A stretch of 64,000 bases of DNA. Origin: Saposhnikovia divaricata. Taxonomy: Eukaryota > Streptophyta > Magnoliopsida > Apiales > Apiaceae. The notes below the pieces were generated by a model. It worked only from the letters and a program-made list of their open reading frames with translations, was not told the origin of the DNA and made no database searches. The DNA is taken from positions 63,299,546 to 63,363,545 of the forward strand of contig CM071600.1 of assembly GCA_036435485.1 (NCBI GenBank), in the 5' to 3' direction. Of this stretch, positions 23,905 through 34,767 are shown one piece after another. The position numbers were made by a program, and so were the translations under genes. Numbering within the stretch: position 1 is the first letter of the stretch; every line of letters starts with the position of its first letter.

Positions 23905-24135
23905 ACATGTTCGATTTAATATTTGTATTCTATCTTGAATTCTTAAAATTTGATTTGGACGGTTTTACAGTCCACATGAAATTAACAAAATAAATTTTAA
24001 TTTATTGTTGATTTAACGATTATTTTCCAATCAAATCAACACATAAACAATAGAGAGAAGAAATTGACGATTTTTTACGTTGAAAATTCTATTCGATTTA
24101 TGAATTTTACTTATAATTCGTTTTGATTATCAAAA

Positions 24136-26829
24136 TGTAATAACCCTAATTTTTGGTACTTGAGAAAATTATTATTTTATGGATGAATAGTACTTTGCAT
24201 GGATGAATAGTGATTTTGAGAATTAAGAAAATTTTCACGTTACCATATGTACGGGACAGGAAATGGATATTGTAAAATTATACGAGTAATCTATGATGCG
24301 AATGAATGTATGTAAACGCGATCAGAATTCAGAAAATCCAAACTTTATTTTATGGAAAATTTGACCGAGCAGGGAAGAGCATATCGAAGCGATCAAGACA
24401 AGTGAGCTATTATATTAAGGAGTCAAGGATTATATTTTCATTAAATATGATTTGAGGATTTAGAACGAAAACCTTCGAGTTAGAATAACGAATGTTCTAG
24501 AAATCGTTAGGACTTTATAACGAGATTAAGCGATAAAGTGAACGCGAAATGGATTATGGATTGAACACATACCGAGATTAAATACCATGCATGATGATCA
24601 AGTGAATTATATCAAGTGGATTGGTGGAAAAGAAATCAAGAAAAAAAAAATCAAGAACAAGTCAGGCGTGATGTGTTCTTGTAGGATTAAGCCAACAACG
24701 CCTTCTTTTTACACCACAAATCTTTGACAAGTGTATCAAGAGGGTTTAAGAGAGTATTAACAGCTGGTGTGTATCACAAATACCACACAAAATCATTTAC
24801 CAACTAGTCAAAGAAGATTAAAAGAGAGAAAAGATCAAGAACACCAAAACTACTCCATTCGGCCCCTTCTATAAATTGATTTTCAAAACCCTAGCTCCCA
24901 AGCTTCAAATTTAGTGATCTATGATTTAAAAGAAAGGTATTGAGGAGACTAAGGTATGGTTAAAATATGAGCTTCAACTTTGATTCCTAGTCAAAAATCC
25001 ATCCAAAAAGGATGATGAATAGTAATGAATAGTAACTTAACATGTTTTCTTGTTTTGTTCTTAAGGTTTAAGCTTTATAAGGACTATCTAAAGCTTGTTA
25101 AGTGATTATAAGCACTTGTTAGTGTTGCTAGAGCTTCCAAGAAGGTAAAACCCTAAACCATGCTTTGAGATTTTGTGAGTTTTGATGAAGTTTTGATGTT
25201 ATTGTAAAGATGAGATCATGTTAAGAGGTTATGCGATTGTTAAGCCTTGTTTTGATATGTATATGTTGAGTAATGATTATGGGATATTACCACTGGCCTT
25301 AGGGGTCTATTGTGAATGTTCGTTCATGGTATGAGAGGATGGGTTGCTTTGTATGGTTTGTTATGGTTTGACAAAAATAGAAATGCTTGGTTTAGAGTCA
25401 TCGTAATGCCCAAATTTTTAGTACCACTTGGACAGTAGAGCCCGAGACCTTGAGTTTATTTTTGAAGTGACCACTACATATGGTTGTGTAGATATTGTTG
25501 TCTAGTTTGTTTTACCGCAAGAATCATGTCAAAAGAGTTTACGGTTTAGGAGATATGACCTTTTTAGTGAAAGTGGTTCAAGGAATGAGAATGCAGAAAT
25601 GTACCAAATTTGTGGCTATGGTTGAGACCCTTAAGAGTCTTTCTAAAATGTGAAACTTGATGGTAAAATGCTAAGGACAGTTTGTAAGGTTTATGCGAAG
25701 GTTTCGCATTAAAATTATTATTTTTCGATTTTATAAAAATGCGTAAGCCGAGGTTGCGCAAATGGAAAAGCCCTTTTAGGAGTTGACACTATTCACTTCA
25801 AACCTCCTACCCTGTTTTGTAAAACCCGAAAAATAGTCTTCTGACCAGAGCCAAGTCTTGAGTTGGTTACATTCTAGACATTCTCTAGATCGTGCACGCG
25901 AAAACGGTACGTCATTTGACTTAACGGTTATCGAGTTATAAATGTTTTAGTGAAAGAGGTGCAAATAGTAAAAATTCGCAGTTGACTCGACTTCGAAAAT
26001 ACATTTCACCTATCTAGACCCGTGTTTTCGAATCGGAACTTTTATGGTAAATATTACAAATACCAAATATGATTTTAGAAGTGGTTTCATATTTAATTAT
26101 GTTTCCAGTGATTTATTAAAAGTGTTGGAGTACGAGTCGAGGAATAGTAATTTTCAGGAAAGTCAACTCTAGATGTACTACTTTGACCATCCGTTTTGGC
26201 TAAGTTAAAAGAGGAATTTAGAGTTGACTAAAACACAAAACTTGTTAAGAATTATCAAGGCAACATATTGGCGTAAAGAACGAGGTTATAAATGGTTAAG
26301 TATAATTTGAATTGGAGGAATGATTTCGGACTAAACTTATGACTTAAGTGTTTGTCGATTAACATGGACTTAGTACGAGTCTAGAGGGACCCCTTAGTGC
26401 CTTGTTTGTGATTGCTTAAGTGTTTAAGCATTAAGTTATAAGTGGATCGTATAGGGGATTAATTGAGTGTTTTTCTTGACTTGTTTAGATTGTCGGACAC
26501 CGTCACGAGCCCCTACTACATCCGGAGCACCAGGCAAGTTTTTTAAACCTATATTTTTGAAGTATTGTTGTATAATACTGCTTTTGCCATATATAGTATT
26601 ATACCATTTTGCGATAATTGTTATATCATGTTAAATTTGAACTTTGATTCTCGGATGGTTTATATACTAGCTTTGAGATAAGTAGTTATAAACCGGTATA
26701 CCTTATAGCTCTAGAGATAAGAGCATACTTGTTGTTTCGACTCTAGACCGGGAGTCGGTATTTCGAGATTGTCAGGGAAACCAGAGGGATTCCAGGGACA
26801 AGATTATTATTTATTTTAAGAAGTGTTTT
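24136..26829. repeat. Very long LTR (probable solo LTR), left part
   Basis: The repeat begins TGTAATAACCC here and ends GGGGGTGTCA at 42823. The 5-bp word CAAAA flanks both outer ends (24131-24135 and 42824-42828). If the Sirevirus inserted at 26830 and its target copy are left out, the repeat is about 4.5 kb with no primer-binding site, polymerase or second LTR. TGTAA...GTGTCA termini and multi-kilobase LTRs are seen in Del/Tekay chromoviruses. The simplest reading is a solo LTR left by recombination; a non-autonomous element cannot be excluded. Confidence 0.65.
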
Positions 26830-28133
26830 TGTTAGCCACAGAGGCATGCCTGATTACATCTAATAACAAGTCTAAGTATGTGTAATGCTATGCATTACCT
26901 ACATGACCTCTTAACTGAGGGAACCTCTAGTTGTAGAGTTTCTATTTGTTCTGTACTTGTAATAGGCATCAAATTCTAGTTGTGTTACTGTACCTAAAAA
27001 GTCAAGAATAATGCTTGAAAGAAGTTCCAAGGTTCATGCCTCAAGCAAGGAGATAAAGACTGCCAAATAATCACAGTTGGGATTTGAAGAAATGAAGAAT
27101 TTGCCTAAGTACCAATTCGAGAAGTACATTTGCCTATTCGAGAAGTCTAGCATTCGAGAAGTCAGAGATTCGATATCTCAGAAGACACTATTCGATATCT
27201 CTGAATACACTGTTCGATATCTCATTCGATATCTCAGAGATTCGATATGTCTATTACTCTATTCGAGAACTCATGGAGTCAACAAGTCAAAGCATCATTC
27301 GAGTTCTCTAAGAGTCAACAAGTCAATGATCTATTCGATATCTCAAGGACTAAAGAAGCTATTCGACATCTCAGGGATTCGATATGTCAAAATGCTCTAT
27401 TCGATATCTCAAGGAGTCCCAGAGAAAAGAGCTATTCGAGAAGTAATTCGATATGTCAATATAACACTATTCGAGAACTCAGAGTTATCGATTAAGTCAA
27501 TTCGAGTTCTCGAATTAATCACTTAGCCACTTCTCGAATACATTCTTGGAGACAAAATACTGAAGAATTGTACAAGTCAGAAACCTGCAACAAGCCAAGA
27601 CGCTTTATTTGACTATGTACTTTAAAGCAAATTGGAAAGCCTACAAAGAAGCTTGGAGAGATAAGACAAAGGGACAAGGAGCTAAAGAAGTGGATCTGAA
27701 CAGGCTTTGCAAAGTCAAATCTGTAGCCGTTTGGGCTCTTACTCAAATGAGATAGACAGACTGGAAAGTATTTTGTTTACCTACCTTATTTGTAGTAAGT
27801 AGGTGTATCCGTGTCTATAAGGATACAACCTCACTTCCTTAGCTGATAAGAGTGTGATAAGTTTTTCAAGATACATCACAAGAAATATCTCTCTAAGAAA
27901 AGCGAAGCTGAGAATACAGAATACTACCATTTGTATTCACAGATTGTAGCAAAATCTTTATCTAATAAAATATTAGATTAAAGTGATATTGTGTTGTGTT
28001 TGTCTTTGTTATCTGCACTTACATATCTCACACACTAAACACATATCTTGTTGCAAAGATTCAAGAACAAAGAAAAGTTCAAGAATCCATTCACCCCCCC
28101 TCTGTATTCTTTTACCGTATTCAATACTCAACA
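26830..28133 (+). repeat. 5' LTR of the 14-kb element
   Basis: 1304 bp, TGTTAGCCACAG ... ACTCAACA. Near the 3' end is the C-run TTCACCCCCCCTCT, which also occurs in the third Sirevirus LTR of this window. It is 7 bp longer than the 3' LTR because of a small duplication (AGAATAC) near 27915. Confidence 0.95.
27113..27540 (+). promoter_or_regulatory. Dense ATTCGA-type motif array in LTR
   Basis: More than 20 copies of ATTCGAGAASTC, ATTCGATATCTC or close variants occur in about 430 bp, irregularly spaced. TTCGAGAA has the form TTCnnGAA. The array is repeated in the 3' LTR (about 39984-40411). Arrays of conserved short motifs upstream of the transcription start are known from Sirevirus LTRs; a regulatory role here is inference. 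Confidence 0.6.
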
Positions 28134-28135
28134 AG

Positions 28136-28147
28136 TGGTATCAGAGC
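28136..28147 (+). other. Primer-binding site
   Basis: TGGTATCAGAGC, two bases inside the 5' LTR end, complementary to the 3' end of initiator-methionine tRNA as in most plant copia elements. Confidence 0.95.
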
Positions 28148-28176
28148 AGGTTGTTTAATCTAAACAGAAAACGATC

Positions 28177-29517
28177 ATGAGTTCGAATACACCAAAGACT
28201 ACAGGTACGGTGAAGGTCCTTAAGTTCGACAAAGAGAATTACAACCTCTGGAAAATAAAAATGCTGTTGTTCATCAAAGCTGCCAATCCTCTCTACCCTG
28301 ACATTCTCAAGAATGGTCCATTTGTACCACAACAAGAAATTGCTGAATCCACAGTGGGCACAATAGTCATTCCTAGATCATATGTTGCAAAAGAGCCATC
28401 CAAATGGACGAACTCAGAGAAGGAAAAGGTTGCCCTAGACAGTCATCTCATGTTGCTGATCATAGACTCCATGGATATGTCGATGTTTGCTAATATAGCA
28501 TCATGCACATCAGCCAAGGACATGTGGAACCACATCGAGGTGTTATGTGAAGGGACAGAGGAGGTAAGAGAAAATAGGAAACAGATACTGGTCACACAGT
28601 ATGAAGCTTTCATGGCGCAGTCCAAAGAAAGTATTACTGATATGTTTGAAAGATTTCACAAGCTGGTGACTGAGCTTCAAATGAATGGGAAGGTTTACAG
28701 CACTAAGGAATTAAACATGAAGTTTCTACTATCTGCACCAAACCATCTAGAGCAAAGGGTCATATCTCTAAGAGAAAGAGATTTGAACAAAGTCACATAT
28801 GATGTGCTCTATCGGGTTTTAAAAACTCATGAGCTTGAGTTGCTTCAGAAGAGGGCTATCCAAGCCAACCAAGGCAGAATGATAAACACATCCTGTGCCT
28901 TGATTGTCAACAAATCCGTTCAAGACCTGGAAGCATCTACAAGTCAACTGAGAATAGAAGAGATAGTAGATGATGAAGAGACTGAAGAAGAAGTGACTGA
29001 ACCTGTTGATGAAAAGGAAGAAGATGAGTTCTATACTCTTGAAGAGTTGGATGCCATGGAAAACACTTCATATGCTTTTATGGCTAGAAAATTCCCAAAC
29101 ATCAGATTTAAGAGGAATCAGCCCTTCAAGTCTAGATCTCAAAATCATTCATTCAACAAGAGCAAGGCACCTGTGAAAGCAAACAAAAACAAATTCAAAA
29201 CCAGCTATGTGGATAGGTCATCTGTGAGATGTTATAGATGCAATGACCTAGGGCATTTTGCCAGTGAATGCAAGAAGCCTAAGAAGAAGGATAAGGAGTT
29301 TCTTGAGCTTGAAGCTAAGTATGAGGCTCTGCTAAAGAAGCATGCACCAGGTAAGGCCTACATAGCTGAAGGGAAGTGTTGGGATGATTCTGATAGTGAT
29401 GGAGAAGAACAAGAATTCTGCAACTATGCCTTGATGGCCAACTCCAAGGAAGAACCATCTGAATCAGACTCTCAGGTACCATCCCTCACTACTATAGACA
29501 TGTTTGTTTCTGAATAA
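28177..29517 (+). CDS. gag: Gag, N-terminal ORF with zinc knuckle
   Basis: The frame of 446 codons starts 30 bp after the primer-binding site. Residues about 10-230 match the copia Gag layout: FDKENYNLWKIKM near the start, then W-N-H-I-E-V-L-C, and helical segments like those of UBN2-type Gag domains. A low-complexity acidic stretch follows (about 262-300), then a basic region and a CCHC zinc knuckle, CYRCNDLGHFASEC, encoded at about 29230-29271. It binds genomic RNA and builds the particle. A TAA at 29515-29517 ends it, but the same frame reopens three codons later for another 384 codons. The stop is therefore either a disabling mutation or a read-through point. Confidence 0.9.
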   Translation: MSSNTPKTTGTVKVLKFDKENYNLWKIKMLLFIKAANPLYPDILKNGPFVPQQEIAESTVGTIVIPRSYVAKEPSKWTNSEKEKVALDSHLMLLIIDSMDMSMFANIASCTSAKDMWNHIEVLCEGTEEVRENRKQILVTQYEAFMAQSKESITDMFERFHKLVTELQMNGKVYSTKELNMKFLLSAPNHLEQRVISLRERDLNKVTYDVLYRVLKTHELELLQKRAIQANQGRMINTSCALIVNKSVQDLEASTSQLRIEEIVDDEETEEEVTEPVDEKEEDEFYTLEELDAMENTSYAFMARKFPNIRFKRNQPFKSRSQNHSFNKSKAPVKANKNKFKTSYVDRSSVRCYRCNDLGHFASECKKPKKKDKEFLELEAKYEALLKKHAPGKAYIAEGKCWDDSDSDGEEQEFCNYALMANSKEEPSESDSQVPSLTTIDMFVSE

Positions 29518-29523
29518 AAATCT

Positions 29524-30678
29524 ATGGTTGAACAACTATCTGTTGAGATGTTTAATATTCATACTAGTATGACTGCTGCTAATGAAGAGATTGCTAAACT
29601 GTCTACTAGGAATGAACTGTTAAACAAAAGGAATGAGGAACTAGAACTAACTGCTATGCAAATAGAAAATCTTAAACAAGAAATCGAATATCTAAAGAAT
29701 AAGGTTCTATGTGCTAGTCAAGTTGAGAAAGCTCTTAGGGATGAACTAGCTGAAAATGAATTTAAATTGAAAACATTCAAGAATTCCTCTAGTCTATTGC
29801 AGTCCTACCATGAGAAAAATCTAGCTAGACCTAAGGCTGCTATTGGACTTGATTATGACACTCTCAAGCAGAGGAAAGGCTATGCAGTCATTGAAGATGA
29901 CAATGTTGTTCAAAAGGAAGTGCCTCAGGTTTTGAAAAAGGCTGAGACCCCAATATTTAAAACACCAACACTTGAGATTGATGAGGATGCCTTACTCATT
30001 AAGCAAATGTTGGATGATGAAGATAAGGCACAATCAAATGAACAACGAGCATCCTCAAAGAGTGAGAATGTCAAAACCAAAGCCAAGGAGTCAGTAGGAG
30101 GTAAACCAAGACTTGAGAAATTTGTGAAGTTTGTTTCAGCTGGGAATAATGAGTTTGAGAAGAAAGTGGCTAAAAAGAAACAAAACAGGAATGGCAAATT
30201 AGGGATTAACAAGGACAACAATTATGCTTATGTGCCAAATGCCCCTAGGAAAGTTTGTCAAAATTGTTTTAGCACTAATCATTTAACTCATGCATGCAAG
30301 AAACCATCTGGTAGTGTTGCTAAACCATTCTATGATTGCTCTGTGCCTCTAAGACATAGAGACTCTCCTTTCTGTGATAAATTTGATTGTATGCCATGTA
30401 ACATGAATGTAATGACTAGTTGCTTTAATTTGAGAAGACAATTCATGGAAGGATGCATCAGTCACAATGTTCACACACACTACACAATAACAAAGTCTTC
30501 AAGTCCTCCTAAAGTTAGGAAGGTGCCTCTGTCACCTAATTCTAAGAACCCTGATTCTAAGACTTCTAACAGTGACAAGAAGAATAACATCAAGAAAATT
30601 GATAAGCATGCTGTTTATGATAAGACTGTTGCTAAGCCACATGGACCCAAACTTGTTTGGGTACCAAAGGAGAAGTAA
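29524..30678 (+). CDS. Gag C-terminal / pre-protease region with coiled coil and second zinc knuckle
   Basis: In frame with the preceding Gag ORF and separated from it by one TAA, so ancestrally one protein. Residues 1-90 form a clear coiled coil (regular Leu/Ile spacing, ELELTAMQIENLKQEIEYLK). Such a coiled coil in Gag is a known Sirevirus feature. Around residues 239-252 a second CCHC-type knuckle is present, CQNCFSTNHLTHAC (about 30257-30298), followed by further Cys-rich sequence. It ends WVPKEK-stop at 30678, just before the protease, which lies in another frame. The frame change needs one base and could be decay or programmed. Confidence 0.8.
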   Translation: MVEQLSVEMFNIHTSMTAANEEIAKLSTRNELLNKRNEELELTAMQIENLKQEIEYLKNKVLCASQVEKALRDELAENEFKLKTFKNSSSLLQSYHEKNLARPKAAIGLDYDTLKQRKGYAVIEDDNVVQKEVPQVLKKAETPIFKTPTLEIDEDALLIKQMLDDEDKAQSNEQRASSKSENVKTKAKESVGGKPRLEKFVKFVSAGNNEFEKKVAKKKQNRNGKLGINKDNNYAYVPNAPRKVCQNCFSTNHLTHACKKPSGSVAKPFYDCSVPLRHRDSPFCDKFDCMPCNMNVMTSCFNLRRQFMEGCISHNVHTHYTITKSSSPPKVRKVPLSPNSKNPDSKTSNSDKKNNIKKIDKHAVYDKTVAKPHGPKLVWVPKEK

Positions 30679-30881
30679 TACCTTTGTGTTTGCAGGGCAA
30701 AGAAAGTGAAAGAAAGGTCATGTGGATTTTGGACAGTGGATGCTCAAACCATATGACTGGTGATATGGCCCTGCTATCACAGTATGAGGAGAAGGCTGGC
30801 CCAATGGTTGCTTTTGGAGATGACAGCATTGGCAACACACTGGGATATGGCAAGTTGGAAATTGGAAATGTCATCATTTAA
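30657..30881 (+). pseudogene. pol: Aspartic protease fragment of pol
   Basis: The frame contains MWILDSGCSNHMTGD; DSG (codons at about 30730-30738) is the copia protease active site. It is in a different frame from the Gag ORF (offset equal to -1). A TAA at 30879-30881 interrupts the protein in a conserved block, and the same frame continues beyond it into integrase. Confidence 0.85.
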
Positions 30882-31841
30882 AATGTAGCACTGGTCAAGG
30901 GACTCAAGCACAATTTACTGAGTGTTGGTCAATTTACTGACAGAGGCTTCAAAGTGAATTTTGACAAAGATGAATGTTTGATCACCCATAAAAAGACTGG
31001 TGACTTTGCTCTATCTGGAGTAAGGAAAGGAAGCCTGTTTGTAGCCAATATGAACTCTGCAAACAAGGACAAAATCTGTTGCTTTTACTCAAAAGCATCA
31101 AATGAAGATAGTTGGCTGTGGCATAAGAAGCTTTCACACTTGAACTTCAAAGGCATTAATTCTCTAGTCAAAAGAGAGTTAGTAAGAGGCATGCCCACAC
31201 TTGAATTCTGTCAAGAAGGAGTGTGTGAGGCTTGTCAAAAGGGAAAAATGAAAAGATCAAGCCACAAGTCAAAGACAGTGACATCAATAACCAAGCCCCT
31301 ACAACTGTTTCATATGGACTTGTTTGGGCCTGTCAATATTATGTCACTAGGAAGGAAAAAGTATGCTCTGGTGATGGTTGATGATTTCACAAGGTATACA
31401 TGGGTAGAATTTCTGGCATCAAAGGATGAGGCTCCTCAAGTAATCATTGAGCATATAAAGAAAATTTACAAGGAAGCAAAGGCCAACAATGCAAGTGTGA
31501 TTGCATTAAGGAGTGATAATGGAACAGATTTCAGAAATGCCATGCTTGAAGCATTCTGCAAAGAAAATGGTATTTCTCAACAATTCTCAACTCCAAGGAC
31601 TCCACAACAAAATGGAGTTGTTGAAAGAAAGAATAGAACTCTGATTGAGGCTGCTAGAACGATGTTACTTGATGCAAAGATGCCTACATATTTTTGGGCT
31701 GAGGCTGTGAGCACTGCATGCTATATCCAAAACAGAACCCTCATCAACAAAAACACTGGAAAGACACCTTACAACTTGATGACTGGAAAGAAGCCCACCC
31801 TAAAGTATGTTCATACTTTGGAAGCAAATGCTTTGTGCTAA
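30882..31841 (+). pseudogene. pol: Integrase part of pol
   Basis: Continues in the protease frame. The N-terminal zinc domain is visible: the WLWHKKLSHLNFKG block supplies the His residues and VCEACQKG supplies the Cys pair. The DDE core follows: FHMDLFGPV, LRSDNGTDF and TPQQNGVVERKNRT. The catalytic residues are all present. The frame breaks at about 31817-31820, where one T appears to be missing, and the protein resumes in the next frame at GSKCFVLK. Confidence 0.9.
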
Positions 31842-32560
31842 AAGACAACTCAGAATATGTTGGAAAGTTTGATGCAAAAGCATTTGAAGGAATTTTTCTT
31901 GGCTACTCTATGGAAAGAATTGCATACAAAGTTTATGTCATCACTCAAAAGAAAGTTATGGAAAGCACAGATGTGACATTTGATGACAGCAAACTACCTG
32001 GATTAGAAGAAGCCAATGATGAAGATAAAGATCCTTTGAAGTTTGATAATCTAGATGATTCTGATGAGGAGATTGAAACTGAATTTGAGCCCACAATCCA
32101 ACAAACTCAGGTGAATGAAGAACCTGTGTCAACCAACAATGAAGAAACAAGCATCCAAGACACACCTTTGATTAGTGGAAACTTCACAGGGGGAGGAAAT
32201 GTAAATGATCATGATCTGGATGATGAAGCAACATCAAGGCTGAGAAATCAATCTGAACATACAAGGAAATGGGATAGATCACATACTGCAGATCAGATAA
32301 TTGGAGATCCAAATACAGGAGTGAGGACAAGGAGAGCAACTCTGAATGAATGTCTCTATGGTTGCTTTCTATCCCAAGTTGAGCCTAAGAAACTTGAAGA
32401 TGCATTGTTGGATCCTGATTGGATAATTGCTATGCAAGAGGAGCTAAACCAATTTGAAAGAAGCAAAGTATGGGAACTTGTGCCTGCACCAAAGGATAGA
32501 ACCATTGTTGGAACAAAATGGGTTCTAAGGAATAAGATGGATGAAAATGGTGGTCATAAG
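31820..32560 (+). pseudogene. pol: Integrase C-terminus, linker and start of reverse transcriptase
   Basis: Resumes with the copia block around FEGIFLGYS. A long acidic linker follows, then the RT entry block with LLDPDWIIAMQEELNQF and WELVPAPKDRTIVGTKWVLR. A second frame change occurs at about 32553-32556 (net loss of two bases or gain of one), after NKMDENGG. Confidence 0.85.
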
Positions 32561-33164
32561 AAACAAATCAAGGTTGGTTGCAAAAGGATACTCTCAACAG
32601 GAGGGCATTGATTATGATGAGACTTTTGCCCCTGTTGCCAGACTAGAGGCCATCAGAATTTTCTTGGCATTTGCTGCACATTCTAATTTCAAGGTCTATC
32701 AAATGGATGTCAAGAGTGCATTTCTGAATGGGGAGTTGGAAGAAGAAGTATATGTGCAACAGCCACCTGCCTTTGAGGATCCACAATTCCCTCACTTTGT
32801 CTACAGACTGCTCAAAGCATTGTATGGACTTAAGCAAGCTCCTAGGGCATGGTATGACACATTGTCACAATTTCTACTTGAGAATCAATTCACTAGAGGC
32901 ACACTAGACAAGACACTGTTTTACAAGAAACATGGTGATGATATTATCTTAGTTCAAATCTATGTGGATGATATCATATTTGGCTCTACAAATGAAAAGC
33001 TGTGTGAGAAATTCTCTAAGCTCATGCAGAGCAGATATGAGATGAGTATGATGGGAGAATTAACATTCTTTCTTGGGCTGCAAGTGAGTCAAAGGAAGGA
33101 TGGCATCTTTATAAGTCAAACAAAATACATCAAGGATCTATTGAAGAAATTTGACTTAGAATAA
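32541..33164 (+). pseudogene. pol: Reverse transcriptase core
   Basis: Contains the copia RT blocks in order: SRLVAKGYSQQEGIDYDETF, YQMDVKSAFLNGELEEEVYV, YGLKQAPRAWYDTL and the catalytic IYVDDIIFGST. The catalytic Asp residues are intact. A TAA at 33162-33164 interrupts the frame after KKFDLE; the same frame continues beyond it. Confidence 0.95.
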
Positions 33165-33503
33165 TGCTCACCTGAAAAGACACCCATGGCCATTGCTACC
33201 AAGTTAGATGAAGATGGTAAGGGCAAGAAGGTAGATATCTCAATCTACAGAGGCATGGTTGGTTCTCTACTCTACCTCACTGCCAATAGGCCAGACATCA
33301 TGTTTGCAACATGCTTGTGTGCAAGGTTTCAATCAAATCCAAAGGAATCACATATGATAGCAATAAAGAGGATTTTCAGATATCTGAAGGGCACACCAAA
33401 CTTGGGGTTATGGTATCCTAAGGACACAGGGTTCAATCTGGTTGGTTATTCTGATGCTGATTATGCTGGATGCAGAGTGGATAGGAAAAGCACCTCCAGG
33501 TAG
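33165..33503 (+). pseudogene. pol: RT C-terminus and start of RNase H
   Basis: Same frame as the RT core, after one stop codon. Contains YRGMVGSLLYLTANRPDIMF and the RNase H entry block GYSDADYAGC with the first catalytic Asp. It ends in DRKSTSR-stop because one extra C at about 33494-33496 shifts the frame. Confidence 0.9.
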
Positions 33504-33915
33504 CTGCCAGTTTCTTGGACAAAGGTTAGTCTCTTGGTACAGCAAGAAACAACAATCTGTGTCAACTTCCACAGCTGAAGCTGAGTACATAGCTGCTGGA
33601 AGTTGCTGTGCTCAAGTGCTTTGGATCAGAAACCAACTTAGAGATTATGGACTTGTGTTGGAAAGAATTCCAATCATGTGTGACAACACAAGTGCAATCT
33701 CTATAGTTTCCAATCCTGTCAATCATTCTAGGACAAAGCACATTGACATCAGATATCACTTCATAAGGGAGCATGCAACTAATGGAACCATTGAGTTACA
33801 TTATGTTCCCACAGAGAAACAACTAGCTGACATATTCACTAAGCCATTAGATGAAGCCACCTTCACAAGGTTGGTTAGTGAGATTGGAATGCTGAATTCT
33901 TCAAATTCTGGCTGA
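33496..33915 (+). pseudogene. pol: RNase H, C-terminal part
   Basis: Picks up after the one-base shift with GSCQFLGQRLVSW. The catalytic residues in STAEAEYIAA and MCDNTSAI are intact, and the conserved HIDIRYHFIRE block is present. Ends at 33915 with a stop, the end of the standard copia pol. Everything downstream to the 3' LTR is extra to a simple copia element. Confidence 0.9.
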
Positions 33916-34767
33916 GTGAATATATCAACTAGATTGTTGCAGCAGTAAATACTTACTTTATCAAATGCTCAATATTTTTAAAGTAAGTATTGGCTGGATT
34001 ATGATTTATAAATATTCCACAATGCTGCATATGTTGAAAATCATACATCTTTAGCTTAAAATTTCTGTGAAATTTTAAGAGAATCACTATTTAATTTAGT
34101 AGAATATTCTTCAGTGAATATTTCTGGTAAATTTTAAAAGATAGTGAAAATTGAATTTTATGAGTGAAAGTATAGTTCGATAAGTCAGACTTCTCGAATG
34201 GTTCATTATTTTGTCATGACTCGAGTTCTCGAATAGGCCTATCAAGAACCCTTCTGAGTTCTCGAATAGTGTCTTTTGGAGAAATCGAATAGCACACTTT
34301 GAGTTCTCGAATAGAGTATTTTAGTTCTCTAATGATGGAGTTCTCGAATACTGTATTTGAGTTTTCGAATCATTTGAAAAGGCTGATTTCTCGCTGACAC
34401 TTAATCGCTTTTTGGATTTATATTCAAAATTTCATTTCGCTCATAAAAACATATTTTATTTAGCTTAGAATTATTTTCTGAGTTAAATAACTGCCAGCTG
34501 TGAGTTACAAACTGCTTGAGATATCGAATAAGCCTTTCTTGACTTATCGAATAGTTGTTTTATACTTCTCGAATGACTGACTTGTCGATACAAAACTTAT
34601 ATCTAATCGACAACTCAAGTCACTCACATATATACAATTCCACAACTGTTCAAATCATTTCATTCAATTTCTCAGGCAGCTAAAGTTCCAAAACCTCTGT
34701 AAACCCTAACGTCAAAAGCTAAATTTCTTCTTCAACCTTCATTCTCTTCTCATCTCTCTGTGTAACA
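33916..34767 (+). promoter_or_regulatory. Spacer with inverted motif array between RNase H and the extra ORF
   Basis: About 850 bp of non-coding, AT-rich DNA. At about 34185-34590 there are around ten copies of GTTCTCGAATAG, CTTCTCGAATG, TATCGAATA and variants. These are the reverse complement of the LTR motif CTATTCGAGAAC, so the array is inverted relative to the LTR arrays. The extra ORF starts 180 bp after it. Its leader is CT-rich (TTCATTCTCTTCTCATCTCTC). An internal promoter for the extra ORF is an attractive but unproven idea. Confidence 0.5.

Noticed and set aside
27077..27526. A 149-codon frame inside the 5' LTR
   Set aside because: It is a by-product of the repeated ATTCGA-type motif array; its shorter counterpart in the 3' LTR is broken, and no protein motif is present.
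27113..27540. CRISPR-like array
   Set aside because: Short motifs with irregular spacing in a plant LTR; no repeat/spacer regularity and no cas genes.
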